Below, in pieces: positions 1 through 7,909 of a stretch of DNA of 64,000 nucleotides. Numbering within the stretch: the stretch's first letter is position 1; every line of letters begins with the position of its first letter. The notes under the pieces were generated by a model. That model made no database searches, was not told the origin of the DNA, and saw nothing but the letters and a program-made list of their open reading frames with translations. The translations under genes and the position numbers were made by a program. This DNA is from Oceanicaulis sp. MMSF_3324. GTDB lineage: Bacteria; Pseudomonadota; Alphaproteobacteria; Caulobacterales; Maricaulaceae. Location: the NCBI RefSeq assembly GCF_030733545.1, contig NZ_JASHIU010000004.1, positions 1 to 64,000 of the forward strand, read 5' to 3'.

Positions 1-504
1 CCCCCCCGCCTCGCCCACGCCTTAAAACCCTGAGAAAGAACCGCGCGGAGTCTAGGCGCGGTTGCGGGGAGGGGGATTAGGGGCGGGTTGAGGCGCTCGC
101 CGCTTCCAGTTTGTGCCTCTTTCCCCGCGAAGGCGGGGACCCAGAGATCATCCAGCGCCGCGCACCCGGCTCTGGACCCCGGACGGAGTTTACCCTCAAC
201 TCGATTGGGGGCCGGGGAAGAGAAGAATACCTCGGTCCTCGGACTTGCCTGCCCCGGACTCGATCAGGGGATCCGGGGACCCATGCCCAGCCGAGCCGCC
301 GCATGGGCCTCCGGGTCTAGCCCGAAGGCCGAGAGGCTGGGTGCACTCTTACCAACGTTATACCCGGCATCCCGGCATTGAGCAGGGATGATGTTTGAGG
401 TCTCACGGTTCCTGCGGCAGATCCCGTGGTATAAAAAATCTCTAGGTTGTAGTGATGCTGTCGTCGTAGCTTAATTGCTAAAACCCCAAATGTAAAAGCG
501 TGCG
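1..504. other. Intergenic region with extragenic-repeat debris
   Basis: I see no convincing gene here. Positions 120-310 hold GC-rich inverted segments (CCCCGCGAAGGCGGGG near 125-140; a GGACCCCGGA segment near 173-183 and a related GGGATCCGGGGACCC near 267-281) of the kind seen in dispersed extragenic repeats. From about 360 the sequence becomes AT-richer and leads into the nuclease gene, so this is the left edge of the low-GC island. I found no tRNA end, integrase or direct repeat that would mark an attachment site. Confidence 0.5.
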
Positions 505-2232
505 ATGGAAATGGCGAAAATTCGATATTTAAAAATCCAAAATTTTCGATCAATTCAGAGATTTGAGTGGTGGCCAAACCCAGGGATCAATTGCCTAATT
601 GGACCGGGCGATAGCGGCAAATCCACGGTAATAGATGCTATCGATCTATGTCTTGGTCCTCGTCGCACAAAAGAATTTTCAGATAGCGATTTTTTCAAAC
701 TGAATACTCAGGATCCCATTGTAATTGAAATAACAATTAGTGAATTAGAAGACACTCTAAAAAACTTTGACAAGTATGATCATTTTCTTCGTGGCGTGAG
801 TCCTGAAGATAAAATAATAGAAGATGAAGTTGGATCAGGGCTGGAATCTGCGCTTACAGTTGTATTGAGGGTGGATTCCGACTTGGATCCTCAGTGGTCC
901 CTCTATTCTGATCGCGCCTCTGCTGCTGGAGTTGAGAAGTCTTTGGCTTGGGGTGATCGGATCTTGCTAGCAGGCACTAGAATTGATGCCGCTAATCAAT
1001 TTCATCTGTCTTGGAGGAAGGGCTCGGTTTTGGAGCGTCTATCAGACAAAAAGCCGGACACTGCAGCCAAAATAGCTGACGCCAAGCGGGCCGCTCGAGA
1101 AGCATTTAGCGATATAGCCGATGACCAATTAGACGAAACATTAGAACAAGTTGAGATTATAGCTGAAACACTAGGTGTGGATCTTGAAGTTGAGTTGCAG
1201 GCTCTCCTGAACGCACAGTCAATCTCTCTCAGTGGTGGAACGATTGCAGTGCATGATGCAGATGGCATTCCATTAGCGCGTTTAGGCCTTGGCTCCACTC
1301 GATTGCTGGTCGCAGGCTTGCTCAATGCGGCACAAAATGGCTCTGATTTGGTTCTAGTTGATGAGTTGGAGCACGGACTTGAGCCTCACCGAATTATACG
1401 TTTTCTAGGTGCTCTGGGCGCAAAGGACGGAAATAGTCCTAAGCAAGCGTTTTTTACATCGCATTCACCTGTCGTGTTGCGCGAATTGAATGCTGACCAA
1501 CTATTCGTTTTAAGGAGAAGCGAAGATAGGCACCGAGCTTTATGCGCATCGATAGACGATCACTCGCAAGGCTCCGTTCGCTCTCAGCCTGAAGCCTTCC
1601 TCGCCAAACGGGTTTTGATTTGTGAGGGTGCTTCGGAAGTGGGCATGATCCGTGGCATCGAGCTTTATCGATCAGAACAAGGCGAAAAGTCACTCTTCGG
1701 TGCAGGGCTCAATCTTATTAATGCAGGCGGTTGTTCGCGATTGTACGAGCGGTCTCCTACTCTTCAATCGCTTGGCTATGCGTGCGCTAGTTTTCGCGAT
1801 GATGATGTTGAGCCGGACTTAGTCCAGGAAACAATGTTCGAGGCAAATGGTGGCGCTGTTTTCAAGTGGCAGGCTGGACAAAAAATAGAGGCTGCGATCG
1901 TTCATGGGCTTCCAGCTTCTCAGCTTCTCCAATTTATAGATTGCGCAGTCGAGCTCCATGGCGAGGACCTTATCGACCAACATCTGAACGGAGCGTCAGG
2001 CGGCGATCTGTCTGTCGCTTTTTTCCGCTCTGCTATAGACGGTTCAGCAATTACCTTTGACCAGCGCGACCAGCTAATAAATGCTTGTAGCGGAAAGAAA
2101 AACCCTTGGTTTAAAAACGTTGGGGCAATGCAAGAACTGACAAAGAGGGTTATCGCTCCCCACTTTGATGAGTGTGAGGTTGCCTTCAGAAGTGTGATCA
2201 ACAATATCCAAATTTGGGCGCTCGATGGCTGA
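505..2232 (+). CDS. OLD-family ATP-dependent endonuclease (GajA-like, class 2 OLD)
   Basis: The protein has 575 residues, with an ABC-type ATPase followed by a TOPRIM nuclease domain. Visible motifs are Walker A (GPGDSGKST, residues 33-41), a signature-like GLGSTR near 261-266, Walker B (LVLVDELEHGL, D286/E287), the H-loop His320 (FFTSHSP), and TOPRIM acids at E374 (LICEGASE) and D432-D434 (FRDDDVE). Length and order match class 2 OLD nucleases, which are encoded beside a UvrD-like helicase and form the GajA part of Gabija anti-phage systems. The next gene, overlapping by 8 bp, is that helicase. GC content is clearly below the surroundings, which suggests transfer. ATG 511 (residue 3) is a possible alternative start. 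Function in phage defence is inferred from family and pairing. Confidence 0.85.
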   Translation: MEMAKIRYLKIQNFRSIQRFEWWPNPGINCLIGPGDSGKSTVIDAIDLCLGPRRTKEFSDSDFFKLNTQDPIVIEITISELEDTLKNFDKYDHFLRGVSPEDKIIEDEVGSGLESALTVVLRVDSDLDPQWSLYSDRASAAGVEKSLAWGDRILLAGTRIDAANQFHLSWRKGSVLERLSDKKPDTAAKIADAKRAAREAFSDIADDQLDETLEQVEIIAETLGVDLEVELQALLNAQSISLSGGTIAVHDADGIPLARLGLGSTRLLVAGLLNAAQNGSDLVLVDELEHGLEPHRIIRFLGALGAKDGNSPKQAFFTSHSPVVLRELNADQLFVLRRSEDRHRALCASIDDHSQGSVRSQPEAFLAKRVLICEGASEVGMIRGIELYRSEQGEKSLFGAGLNLINAGGCSRLYERSPTLQSLGYACASFRDDDVEPDLVQETMFEANGGAVFKWQAGQKIEAAIVHGLPASQLLQFIDCAVELHGEDLIDQHLNGASGGDLSVAFFRSAIDGSAITFDQRDQLINACSGKKNPWFKNVGAMQELTKRVIAPHFDECEVAFRSVINNIQIWALDG

Positions 2233-3640
2233 CGTTGCCACGATACTTTCCGCAACAAGGGGCTCAATTACTGCTCCGGCTGGGTGTGGAAAAACTCACC
2301 TATTAGTCGAGACGGTTGCTGCATATGACGGCCTATTACCTGTATTGATTTTGACCCATACTAATGCTGGTGTGGCTGCACTTAGAAATCGATTTGCAAA
2401 ATTGGGCGTGGCTCCATCGAAATTCCGACTCTCAACATTGGATGGCTGGGGGCTTCGTATGCTTCACGCCTTTCCAATGCGCTCAGGAATAGACTCAAGA
2501 CATCTTCTTTTGAAGTCTCCCAAGTATGATTATCCAGCAATGCGTGAGGGGGTATTGAATATTCTCCGAGGGCAGCACTTGAATGATTTGCTTAATTCAA
2601 ACTATTCAATGCTAATAGTAGATGAATACCAAGATTGTTCGCCCGCGCAGCATGAAACGGTCGTTCTTCTTGCTGAACAATTAAAAACCGTTGTCCTAGG
2701 GGATCCACTTCAAGCAATTTTCGATTTCACGCCCGAAGGTGTGGTCGATTGGGAGCATGATGTATCCGAGGCATTTCCAGAGATCGGGACGTTAGATCGG
2801 CCTTGGAGGTGGGTCTTGGCAGGCAATGAGGAACTAGGTGCTTGGCTGCTTGAAGTCAGACGAGAGTTGCTCAAAGGTAATAAGATTGATCTGAGAAACT
2901 CTCCTGATTGCGTCGAGTGGGTACAGCTATGTGGTGACTCTGAAGATAGAGAGAGACGACTCAGAGCTGCCAATACTCGCCCACAAACCAAAGGAGGCGG
3001 GAGTCTGATCATGGCAAAGTGGCCGCAAGACCAATCTCGGTTTGCTAGGGAAATTCCTGGTGCAACAAAAGTCGAAAATACTGACTTAAGTGATCTCGCC
3101 AATTTCGCTGAAAGCTTCAACCCGGCGGCCAAAGGTGCCGCAGGATCTCTTTTGGAATTAGCAACAACAATGATGACTGGTGTCGATCGAAGCGCGCTTG
3201 CGGCACGCATAAAATCAATAAGTGACAAGACCAATAGGAATCCGCCATCGGACCTTGAGCTTGCTATTATCGATTTTCTCAAAAGCCCTTCATACGGAAA
3301 AGGCGCGGGCATTCTTTCAGAATGCTCGCGACAAGGCGGAACACGTGTTTTTAGGCAGGAAATGCTAAGAGCTGCTATTGAAGTTCTAAACCGCGCTGAA
3401 ATGTCAGGCGGGAAGGCCTTAAATGAATTATTCGTAGAGCTGCGTGATAAGGCACGAATACGTGGTCGAGCTATTCCTACCAAGGCCGTAGGAAGCACAC
3501 TGTTATTCAAGGGGCTTGAGGCTGAGGTATCGATTATCTTGGAACCGGAGGCTATGGAGCATGAGCGCGACCTTTACGTCGCACTCACCCGAGGGTCAAA
3601 AAAGCTTGTCGTTTGTTCCAAAACACCATTACTTCCTTAA
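2225..3640 (+). CDS. UvrD/Rep-type superfamily 1 helicase (GajB-like)
   Basis: This is a 471-residue compact SF1A helicase. Motif I (APAGCGKT) is at residues 17-24, motif II (IVDEYQD) near 131-137, motif III (GDPLQAIFDF) near 159-168, and the C-terminal motifs V (FKGLE) and VI (YVALTRG) lie just before the end. It is much shorter than UvrD (about 720 residues), consistent with the GajB partner of an OLD nuclease. Its start lies inside the end of the nuclease gene (8-bp overlap), so the two are probably translationally coupled. Low GC matches the upstream gene. In Gabija, GajB is thought to sense DNA ends and trigger GajA; whether that applies here is inference. Confidence 0.85.
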   Translation: MADVATILSATRGSITAPAGCGKTHLLVETVAAYDGLLPVLILTHTNAGVAALRNRFAKLGVAPSKFRLSTLDGWGLRMLHAFPMRSGIDSRHLLLKSPKYDYPAMREGVLNILRGQHLNDLLNSNYSMLIVDEYQDCSPAQHETVVLLAEQLKTVVLGDPLQAIFDFTPEGVVDWEHDVSEAFPEIGTLDRPWRWVLAGNEELGAWLLEVRRELLKGNKIDLRNSPDCVEWVQLCGDSEDRERRLRAANTRPQTKGGGSLIMAKWPQDQSRFAREIPGATKVENTDLSDLANFAESFNPAAKGAAGSLLELATTMMTGVDRSALAARIKSISDKTNRNPPSDLELAIIDFLKSPSYGKGAGILSECSRQGGTRVFRQEMLRAAIEVLNRAEMSGGKALNELFVELRDKARIRGRAIPTKAVGSTLLFKGLEAEVSIILEPEAMEHERDLYVALTRGSKKLVVCSKTPLLP

Positions 3641-3907
3641 TAGGGAAAAATTCTCAGCCCCCCCCCAGTTTGAGATTACATGCGCCCTGCCACACCCCTG
3701 AGCAGACCCTCAATACACTTCCTTCGCCCCCTCAAGGCTGGGCTTGAGCCAGTCTTGCAGTTCGGGGGATAGCAAGGGACAAACACCCCCTACCCAAACG
3801 TCCCCTTAAGCCCCATATGACAAATATGTCAGTGCGAGATGGGTGTTTTTTCTCTCGCGATAGAGTATACCGCACTGCAACAGACCCATTTTCATGTCGA
3901 GGGCGGA
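3641..3907. other. Intergenic gap right of the low-GC island
   Basis: The gap contains a long C run (about 3659-3667) shortly after the helicase stop, then mixed-GC DNA. No gene or attachment-site repeat was found. Composition returns to the high-GC background at panD. Confidence 0.4.
3818..3831. promoter_or_regulatory. TGACA-N4-TGTCA palindrome upstream of panD
   Basis: A perfect 5-bp inverted repeat (TGACA AATA TGTCA) lies about 77 bp upstream of the panD start. It could be an operator or part of a promoter. No neighbouring regulator gene identifies it. Confidence 0.3.
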
Positions 3908-4294
3908 ATGCAACTCACCATGATGAAGACCAAGCTTCACCGCGCCGCGGTGACGCAGGCGGACCTTCACTATGAAGGCTCCATCTCCATCGACCAGGAC
4001 CTGCTGGATGCAGCCGGCATCCTGATCAATGAGCAGGTGGATGTCCTGAACATCAACAATGGCGAACGGTTCACCACCTACGCCATCTCGGCGCCGCGCG
4101 GCTCGAAAATGTTCGGCATCAACGGCGCCGCAGCACGCCTGGCCCAGCCCGGCGATCGCATCATCGTGGTGGCCTATGCGGGCATGGCGGCGGAAGAAGC
4201 GCGCCAGTTCACCCCGACGGTGGTCCTTCTGGACGAGAACAATGACGTGGTGAGCGTCGAGGAAGGCTCCGGCCGCAAGCTGGATGCAGCTTAG
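3908..4294 (+). CDS. panD: Aspartate 1-decarboxylase (pantothenate pathway)
   Basis: PanD makes beta-alanine from L-aspartate for pantothenate and coenzyme A synthesis, using a pyruvoyl group formed by self-cleavage. The ATG at 3908 aligns exactly with the E. coli start (residue pattern MxxTMxxxKLHR), giving 128 residues against 126; the upstream in-frame ATG at 3839 would add an unsupported extension. The processing site Gly24-Ser25 in LHYEGS is intact, as is the conserved TYAIxAxRGS segment and NGAAA. The gene stands alone between the low-GC island and the convergent cheZ, with a strong terminator between them. Confidence 0.96.
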   Translation: MQLTMMKTKLHRAAVTQADLHYEGSISIDQDLLDAAGILINEQVDVLNINNGERFTTYAISAPRGSKMFGINGAAARLAQPGDRIIVVAYAGMAAEEARQFTPTVVLLDENNDVVSVEEGSGRKLDAA

Positions 4295-4329
4295 ACGCTA
4301 ACGCGCCTAAGCTTTTTGCTGGGCGCTTT

Positions 4330-4437
4330 TTCGAACCGTAAAACCGGTCCCCACTTTTACTGAAAAAGCGCCTGTGGGTTTTTCTGGTCGCGGTCTCGAA
4401 CCGCAAAACCGGTTCCCACTTTTGCTGAGAACGCTCC
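4330..4437. repeat. Tandem family D repeats (two about 41-bp copies)
   Basis: Two imperfect copies of one sequence start with TCGAACCG at 4331 and 4396 and run through AAAACCGGT and CCCACTTTT to about 4371 and 4436. Very similar short repeats are common between genes in alphaproteobacteria. They lie between panD and its terminator. Confidence 0.75.
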
Positions 4438-4452
4438 GGCGTCAGATCAAAC

Positions 4453-4488
4453 GTAAAACGCCCCGCCGGGATCCGGCGGGGCGTTTTG
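4453..4488. terminator. Bidirectional intrinsic terminator between panD and cheZ
   Basis: A GC-rich stem (ACGCCCCGCCGG / CCGGCGGGGCGT with a short loop) is flanked by AAAA on the left and TTTT on the right, so it can end both panD and the convergent cheZ transcript. Confidence 0.85.
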
Positions 4489-4527
4489 CATGCGCTCAGG
4501 GCGAACGCATGTATTCCTGAAAGTGGA

Positions 4528-5196
4528 TTAGTCGAACAGGGCGTCGATGGCGTCCTGGTCCATCGCCAGCAGGTCGTCCACATTGGTCTGGTCCGTCTCC
4601 GGGCCGCCAATGGCGGGACCGTTGAGGTGGAGCTTGGCCTTGCGTTCTTCCTCGGCTTTCTCGTTGGCCGTGGCTTCGGCATCGTTCACGCCCATGGTCT
4701 GGGCGAAGCGGGCCACGCGCTCCTCGATATGCTTGAGGGAGCTGACCACCTTGGAGACGCGCTGACCGGTGAGGTCCTGGAAGGAGCACGCTTCGATGAT
4801 CTTGGTCATCGCGTCGCTGACTTCCATTTTATAGGCGTCCAGATCGTCGGTTTCGCTGATCATGAGCGTTTCAGCCTCGCTCATGATGGTTTCTGTCGCC
4901 CGTTCGGTGTCCGCGATCAGCGCTTCCAGTTCGGCGCCCGCGCCCGGAAGCCGGGATTCGCGGATGTCGTTGGGGCGCAGATGCGCGATTTCATCACGGG
5001 TTTTCGCGATGTACTCGGCGATGGAGTTGAATTCCTGGTGGATCGACTTGTCCAGCGACCCGAAGAACATCTGCATCGTATCGGTGAGCTGCTGCGCCAT
5101 GCGCAACACCTCGATCAGCTGCACGTTTTCGAGATCGGAAACTTTCACCGACTCCAGAGACTGGCGTACCCGTGCGGCGACTTCTGCTGCAGGCAT
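4528..5196 (-). CDS. cheZ: CheZ-family protein phosphatase (CheY-P phosphatase)
   Basis: The protein has 222 residues and is mostly helical. The CheZ active-site motif QDLTGQR gives D141 and Q145, equivalent to E. coli D143 and Q147, which position water for CheY-P hydrolysis. The C-terminus ends in an acidic peptide (DQDAIDALFD) after a low-complexity linker; this resembles the CheY-binding tail of E. coli CheZ. A cheY gene lies immediately upstream on the same strand, 94 bp away. Together they point to phosphate removal from that CheY in motility control. Confidence 0.88.
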   Translation of the reverse strand: MPAAEVAARVRQSLESVKVSDLENVQLIEVLRMAQQLTDTMQMFFGSLDKSIHQEFNSIAEYIAKTRDEIAHLRPNDIRESRLPGAGAELEALIADTERATETIMSEAETLMISETDDLDAYKMEVSDAMTKIIEACSFQDLTGQRVSKVVSSLKHIEERVARFAQTMGVNDAEATANEKAEEERKAKLHLNGPAIGGPETDQTNVDDLLAMDQDAIDALFD

Positions 5197-5290
5197 GTCG
5201 GTTGTCCTTTCAATCCAGCCCTTTCGGGAGTTTCATCGGTCCGTCCCTAATGACGTGTTAGTCATAGGGGCGGGCGCGGCGTCCCGAGCC

Positions 5291-5677
5291 TTAGAAATCG
5301 CCGATAACGGCGGTCATTTTCGCTTTCAGCGTGCCGGCGTTGAACGGCTTCACGATGTAATTGTTCACACCGGCCTTTTTCGCCGCGATCACGTTCTCGG
5401 TCTTGGACTCGGCCGTGACCATGATGAAGGGGGTCGCCTTGGTCGATTCGTCTGCGCGGACTTTCTGCAACAGCTCGTAACCGGTCATCGGCTCCATGTT
5501 CCAGTCAGAGATGACCAGCCCATATTTCTTCTTCTTCATCTTCTCGAACGCTTCGGTCCCGTCCGAAGCCTCGTCCACATTCTCGAACCCGATCTGCTTG
5601 AGCAGGTTCTTGATAATGCGAACCATGGTTTTGTAATCGTCCACCACCAGGATCGGCATCGTCATTTCGACCGCCAT
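5291..5677 (-). CDS. CheY-type single-domain response regulator
   Basis: The protein has 128 residues from the ATG at 5677, chosen because a strong Shine-Dalgarno (GGAGGAAGG) precedes it; the upstream start at 5695 lacks one. All receiver residues are present: D13/D14, phosphoacceptor D58 (ISDWNMEPM, very close to the CheY signature SDWNMP), T88 and K110. It probably carries the chemotaxis signal to the flagellar motor and is dephosphorylated by the CheZ encoded next to it. No CheA or receptor is in the window, so the upstream kinase is unknown. Confidence 0.92.
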   Translation of the reverse strand: MAVEMTMPILVVDDYKTMVRIIKNLLKQIGFENVDEASDGTEAFEKMKKKKYGLVISDWNMEPMTGYELLQKVRADESTKATPFIMVTAESKTENVIAAKKAGVNNYIVKPFNAGTLKAKMTAVIGDF

Positions 5678-5814
5678 GACCCTTCCTCCATCCAATTAAC
5701 GACCCAAAAGACCCCTAAAAGCTCCACTTTAAGGGCCCCGTACGAACGAGACTGTAGACAAGCGCGGTCAAAATTCGGTTAAACACGCGCCGCAAGAGGA
5801 AAGGCGATTACACC

Positions 5815-6255
5815 ATGAGTGAATTTGAAGGCTTCGCCATCAACGAACTGGAAGTGGGCCAGAGCGCCGAGATCACCCGGCTGGTGGACGACAATACCGT
5901 GCGCCAGTTCGCGGAAGTCTCCGGCGACTTCAACCCGCTGCATATGGACGAAGCCTATGCGGCGCGCTCGCCCTTCCGGGGCCGGATCGCCCATGGCGCG
6001 CTGGTGGCGAGCTTCATTTCCTGCGTTCTGGGCAATCATCTGCCCGGGCCGGGGGCGGTGTTCGCGGGCATGACTATGCGCTTTGAACGCCCTGTCCGGA
6101 TCGGCGACACGGTCATTGCGCGCGCCACTGTCACAGACGTTGACGTGAAGGCGCGCCGGGTGAAACTCGCCTGCGTGTGTGAGGTGGAGGGTCAGACCTG
6201 CATGGAAGCGGACGCGGAAGTCATCGTGCGCAAGCGCCGCAAGAGCACGGCGTAA
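5815..6255 (+). CDS. MaoC-like (R)-specific enoyl-CoA hydratase
   Basis: This is a 146-residue single hotdog-fold protein. The hydratase-2 motif is clear: SGDFNPLHMDEAYA followed by FRGRIAHGAL, with the catalytic Asp and His of the PhaJ/MaoC family. It probably hydrates trans-2-enoyl-CoA to the (R)-3-hydroxyacyl-CoA. The start has a good ribosome binding site (AAGAGGAAAGG). ribF follows after 3 bp, so the two are probably cotranscribed, without an obvious functional link. Confidence 0.85.
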   Translation: MSEFEGFAINELEVGQSAEITRLVDDNTVRQFAEVSGDFNPLHMDEAYAARSPFRGRIAHGALVASFISCVLGNHLPGPGAVFAGMTMRFERPVRIGDTVIARATVTDVDVKARRVKLACVCEVEGQTCMEADAEVIVRKRRKSTA

Positions 6256-6258
6256 GGC

Positions 6259-7191
6259 GTGGCGGTTTATCACGGCTATTCCGACCTGCCCGAGCTGTCG
6301 CGCGGCTGTGTGGCGGCTCTGGGCAATTTTGACGGCGTGCATCGCGGCCACCGGGCCGTGATCGAGACCGCCTGCGCCTTCGCCCGGACGCTGGACGCGC
6401 CGTGCGCCGGAGCCGTGTTCAGCCCGCATCCGCGCCAGGTGTTCGCGCCCGATGCGCCGCCCTTCCTGTTGATGAGCGACACTCAGCGTGTGCGCGCCCT
6501 GAAGGCGGCGGGCGCACAAGCGGTGTTTCACATCCCGTTCTCCAAGGCCATGGCGGCGATGACGCCGGAGGTCTTTGTCCGCGACGTGCTGGCGAACGGG
6601 CTGGGGCTGAAGGGCGTGGTGACGGGCGCGGATTTCTGTTTCGGCAAGGACCGGGCGGGGGATGCGGCCGCGCTCAAGACGCTGGGCGAGACCCATGGCG
6701 TGGCGGTGAAGATCGCCGAGGCGGTCAATCTCGATGACGCGTCGGGCAAGATCTCCTCGACCAATGTCCGCAATGCGCTGCGCGAGGGTGATGCGAAGAC
6801 CGCAGCAGCGCTGCTCGACCGTCCCTTCGCCATTGAGGGCGAGGTGTCCAAGGGCGATCAGCGCGGGCGCCTCCTCGGCTTTCCGACGGCGAATATCGCG
6901 CTTGGCGATTATCTGCGGCCGAAGTTCGGCGTCTACGCCGTGCGCGCGCACCTGCCCTTTGGGCAGATCGTGCCCGGCGTCGCCAATCTGGGCTCGCGGC
7001 CCACGGTGGAGGGGACCGAAGCGCGGCTGGAAGCGCACCTGTTTGACTTTAGCGGTGATCTTTACGGCCAGGTGCTGGAAGTCGAGCTGATCGACTTCAT
7101 CCGTCCCGAGCAGAAGTTTGACGGCCTCGACGCGCTGAAAGCGCAGATCGCCGCCGACAGCGCCACGGCGCGGGAGATGCTGGGGGTTTAG
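6259..7191 (+). CDS. ribF: Bifunctional riboflavin kinase / FAD synthetase
   Basis: RibF converts riboflavin to FMN and FMN to FAD. The 310 residues match the family length. The N-terminal nucleotidyltransferase domain has ALGNFDGVHRGH and the KISSTNVR segment; the C-terminal kinase domain has GFPTANI and the conserved GVANLGSRPT region. It uses a GTG start at 6259, 3 bp after the MaoC stop, so translation is probably coupled. Confidence 0.95.
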   Translation: MAVYHGYSDLPELSRGCVAALGNFDGVHRGHRAVIETACAFARTLDAPCAGAVFSPHPRQVFAPDAPPFLLMSDTQRVRALKAAGAQAVFHIPFSKAMAAMTPEVFVRDVLANGLGLKGVVTGADFCFGKDRAGDAAALKTLGETHGVAVKIAEAVNLDDASGKISSTNVRNALREGDAKTAAALLDRPFAIEGEVSKGDQRGRLLGFPTANIALGDYLRPKFGVYAVRAHLPFGQIVPGVANLGSRPTVEGTEARLEAHLFDFSGDLYGQVLEVELIDFIRPEQKFDGLDALKAQIAADSATAREMLGV

Positions 7192-7205
7192 GGAAAGAGC
7201 CAAGC

Positions 7206-7334
7206 CCATCCCTCTCCCCTCTCGGAGGGGAGAGGTTAGGTGAGGGGTGAGCGGCGCTTCGTCCTGCGTAGGCTTGGTAGGCTGAAACGCACCCCCTCAC
7301 CCTGCCTCTCCCCCTTGTTCAAGGGGGAGAGGGG
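7206..7334. repeat. Family C 129-bp palindromic repeat, copy 1
   Basis: The element is built of hairpins: CTCTCCCCTCTCGGAGGGGAGAG at the left end, CTCTCCCCCTTG/CAAGGGGGAGAG at the right end, and an inner GTGAGGGG/CCCCTCAC pair. A second copy of the same length lies at 53587-53715. Here it sits between the convergent ribF and rsmD and may help end both transcripts. Confidence 0.85.
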
Positions 7335-7345
7335 AAGCGCAGCTG

Positions 7346-7909
7346 TTACTCAGCCCGCTTGAAAAACCGCACCACCGTGTCGCCCGCTTCCAGCGTGTCC
7401 AGAAGCTCCCAGCCTGTCGCACTCACCTCCACGCCCTTGCGCTCTTCCAGCACGGCGATTGCGTCATCCTTCACCCAGGCGCCCTCCACAAGGCGGGCGA
7501 GGGCGGTGTCGCCCAGACCCTGCGCATAGGGCGGGTCGAGGAACACCAGATCAAAGGGCGTGCCCATATTGGCGGGCTTGGGGCCCAGATCGGTGGCGCT
7601 GCGACGGTGCAGCTTGGTGCAGCCGAACAGTTGAAGCGCGTCTACATTGGTGCGGATGGCGCCGCGGGCGGCGGGGTCGGTCTCCACAAACAGCGCAAAG
7701 CTGGCCCCACGACTGATCGCTTCCAGGCCGAGCGCGCCCGAGCCGGCGAACAGATCCATCACGCGCAGGCCGTCGAGCTCGATGCCCCAGGGGGCGTGGG
7801 TGAGCTTGTTGAAGACGCTTTCGCGCACGCGGTCGGTGGTGGGCCGGGTCTTGTCGCCCTTGGGGGCGGTGATGGCGCGGCCCTTATGAGCGCCGGCGAC
7901 GATCCGCAT
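7346..7909 (-). CDS. rsmD: 16S rRNA (guanine966-N2)-methyltransferase
   Basis: The 187 residues start at the ATG at 7907-7909 (MRIVAGxxKGR, the usual RsmD beginning). The S-adenosylmethionine motif VMDLFAGSGALGLEA and the catalytic FLDPPY are present. The segment TRPTTDRVRESVFN is typical of the family. The start lies within the last codons of the pseudouridine synthase gene (26-bp overlap), a tight rRNA-modification pair. An open frame continues upstream to 8281, but it runs over the low-complexity end of that gene and is not real. Confidence 0.93.
   Translation of the reverse strand: MRIVAGAHKGRAITAPKGDKTRPTTDRVRESVFNKLTHAPWGIELDGLRVMDLFAGSGALGLEAISRGASFALFVETDPAARGAIRTNVDALQLFGCTKLHRRSATDLGPKPANMGTPFDLVFLDPPYAQGLGDTALARLVEGAWVKDDAIAVLEERKGVEVSATGWELLDTLEAGDTVVRFFKRAE

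Noticed and set aside
88-381. Short plus-strand frames at the window start
   Set aside because: Three overlapping frames over hairpin-rich repeat DNA, no ribosome binding site and no family pattern.
505-3640. Alternative reading as another OLD-containing defence type (PARIS or retron-linked)
   Set aside because: The partner gene is a UvrD-type helicase, not an AriB-type or reverse transcriptase gene.
5779-7209. Long minus-strand open frame over ribF
   Set aside because: It is antisense to the MaoC and ribF genes, has biased arginine/alanine content and no family pattern; both plus-strand genes have full motifs.
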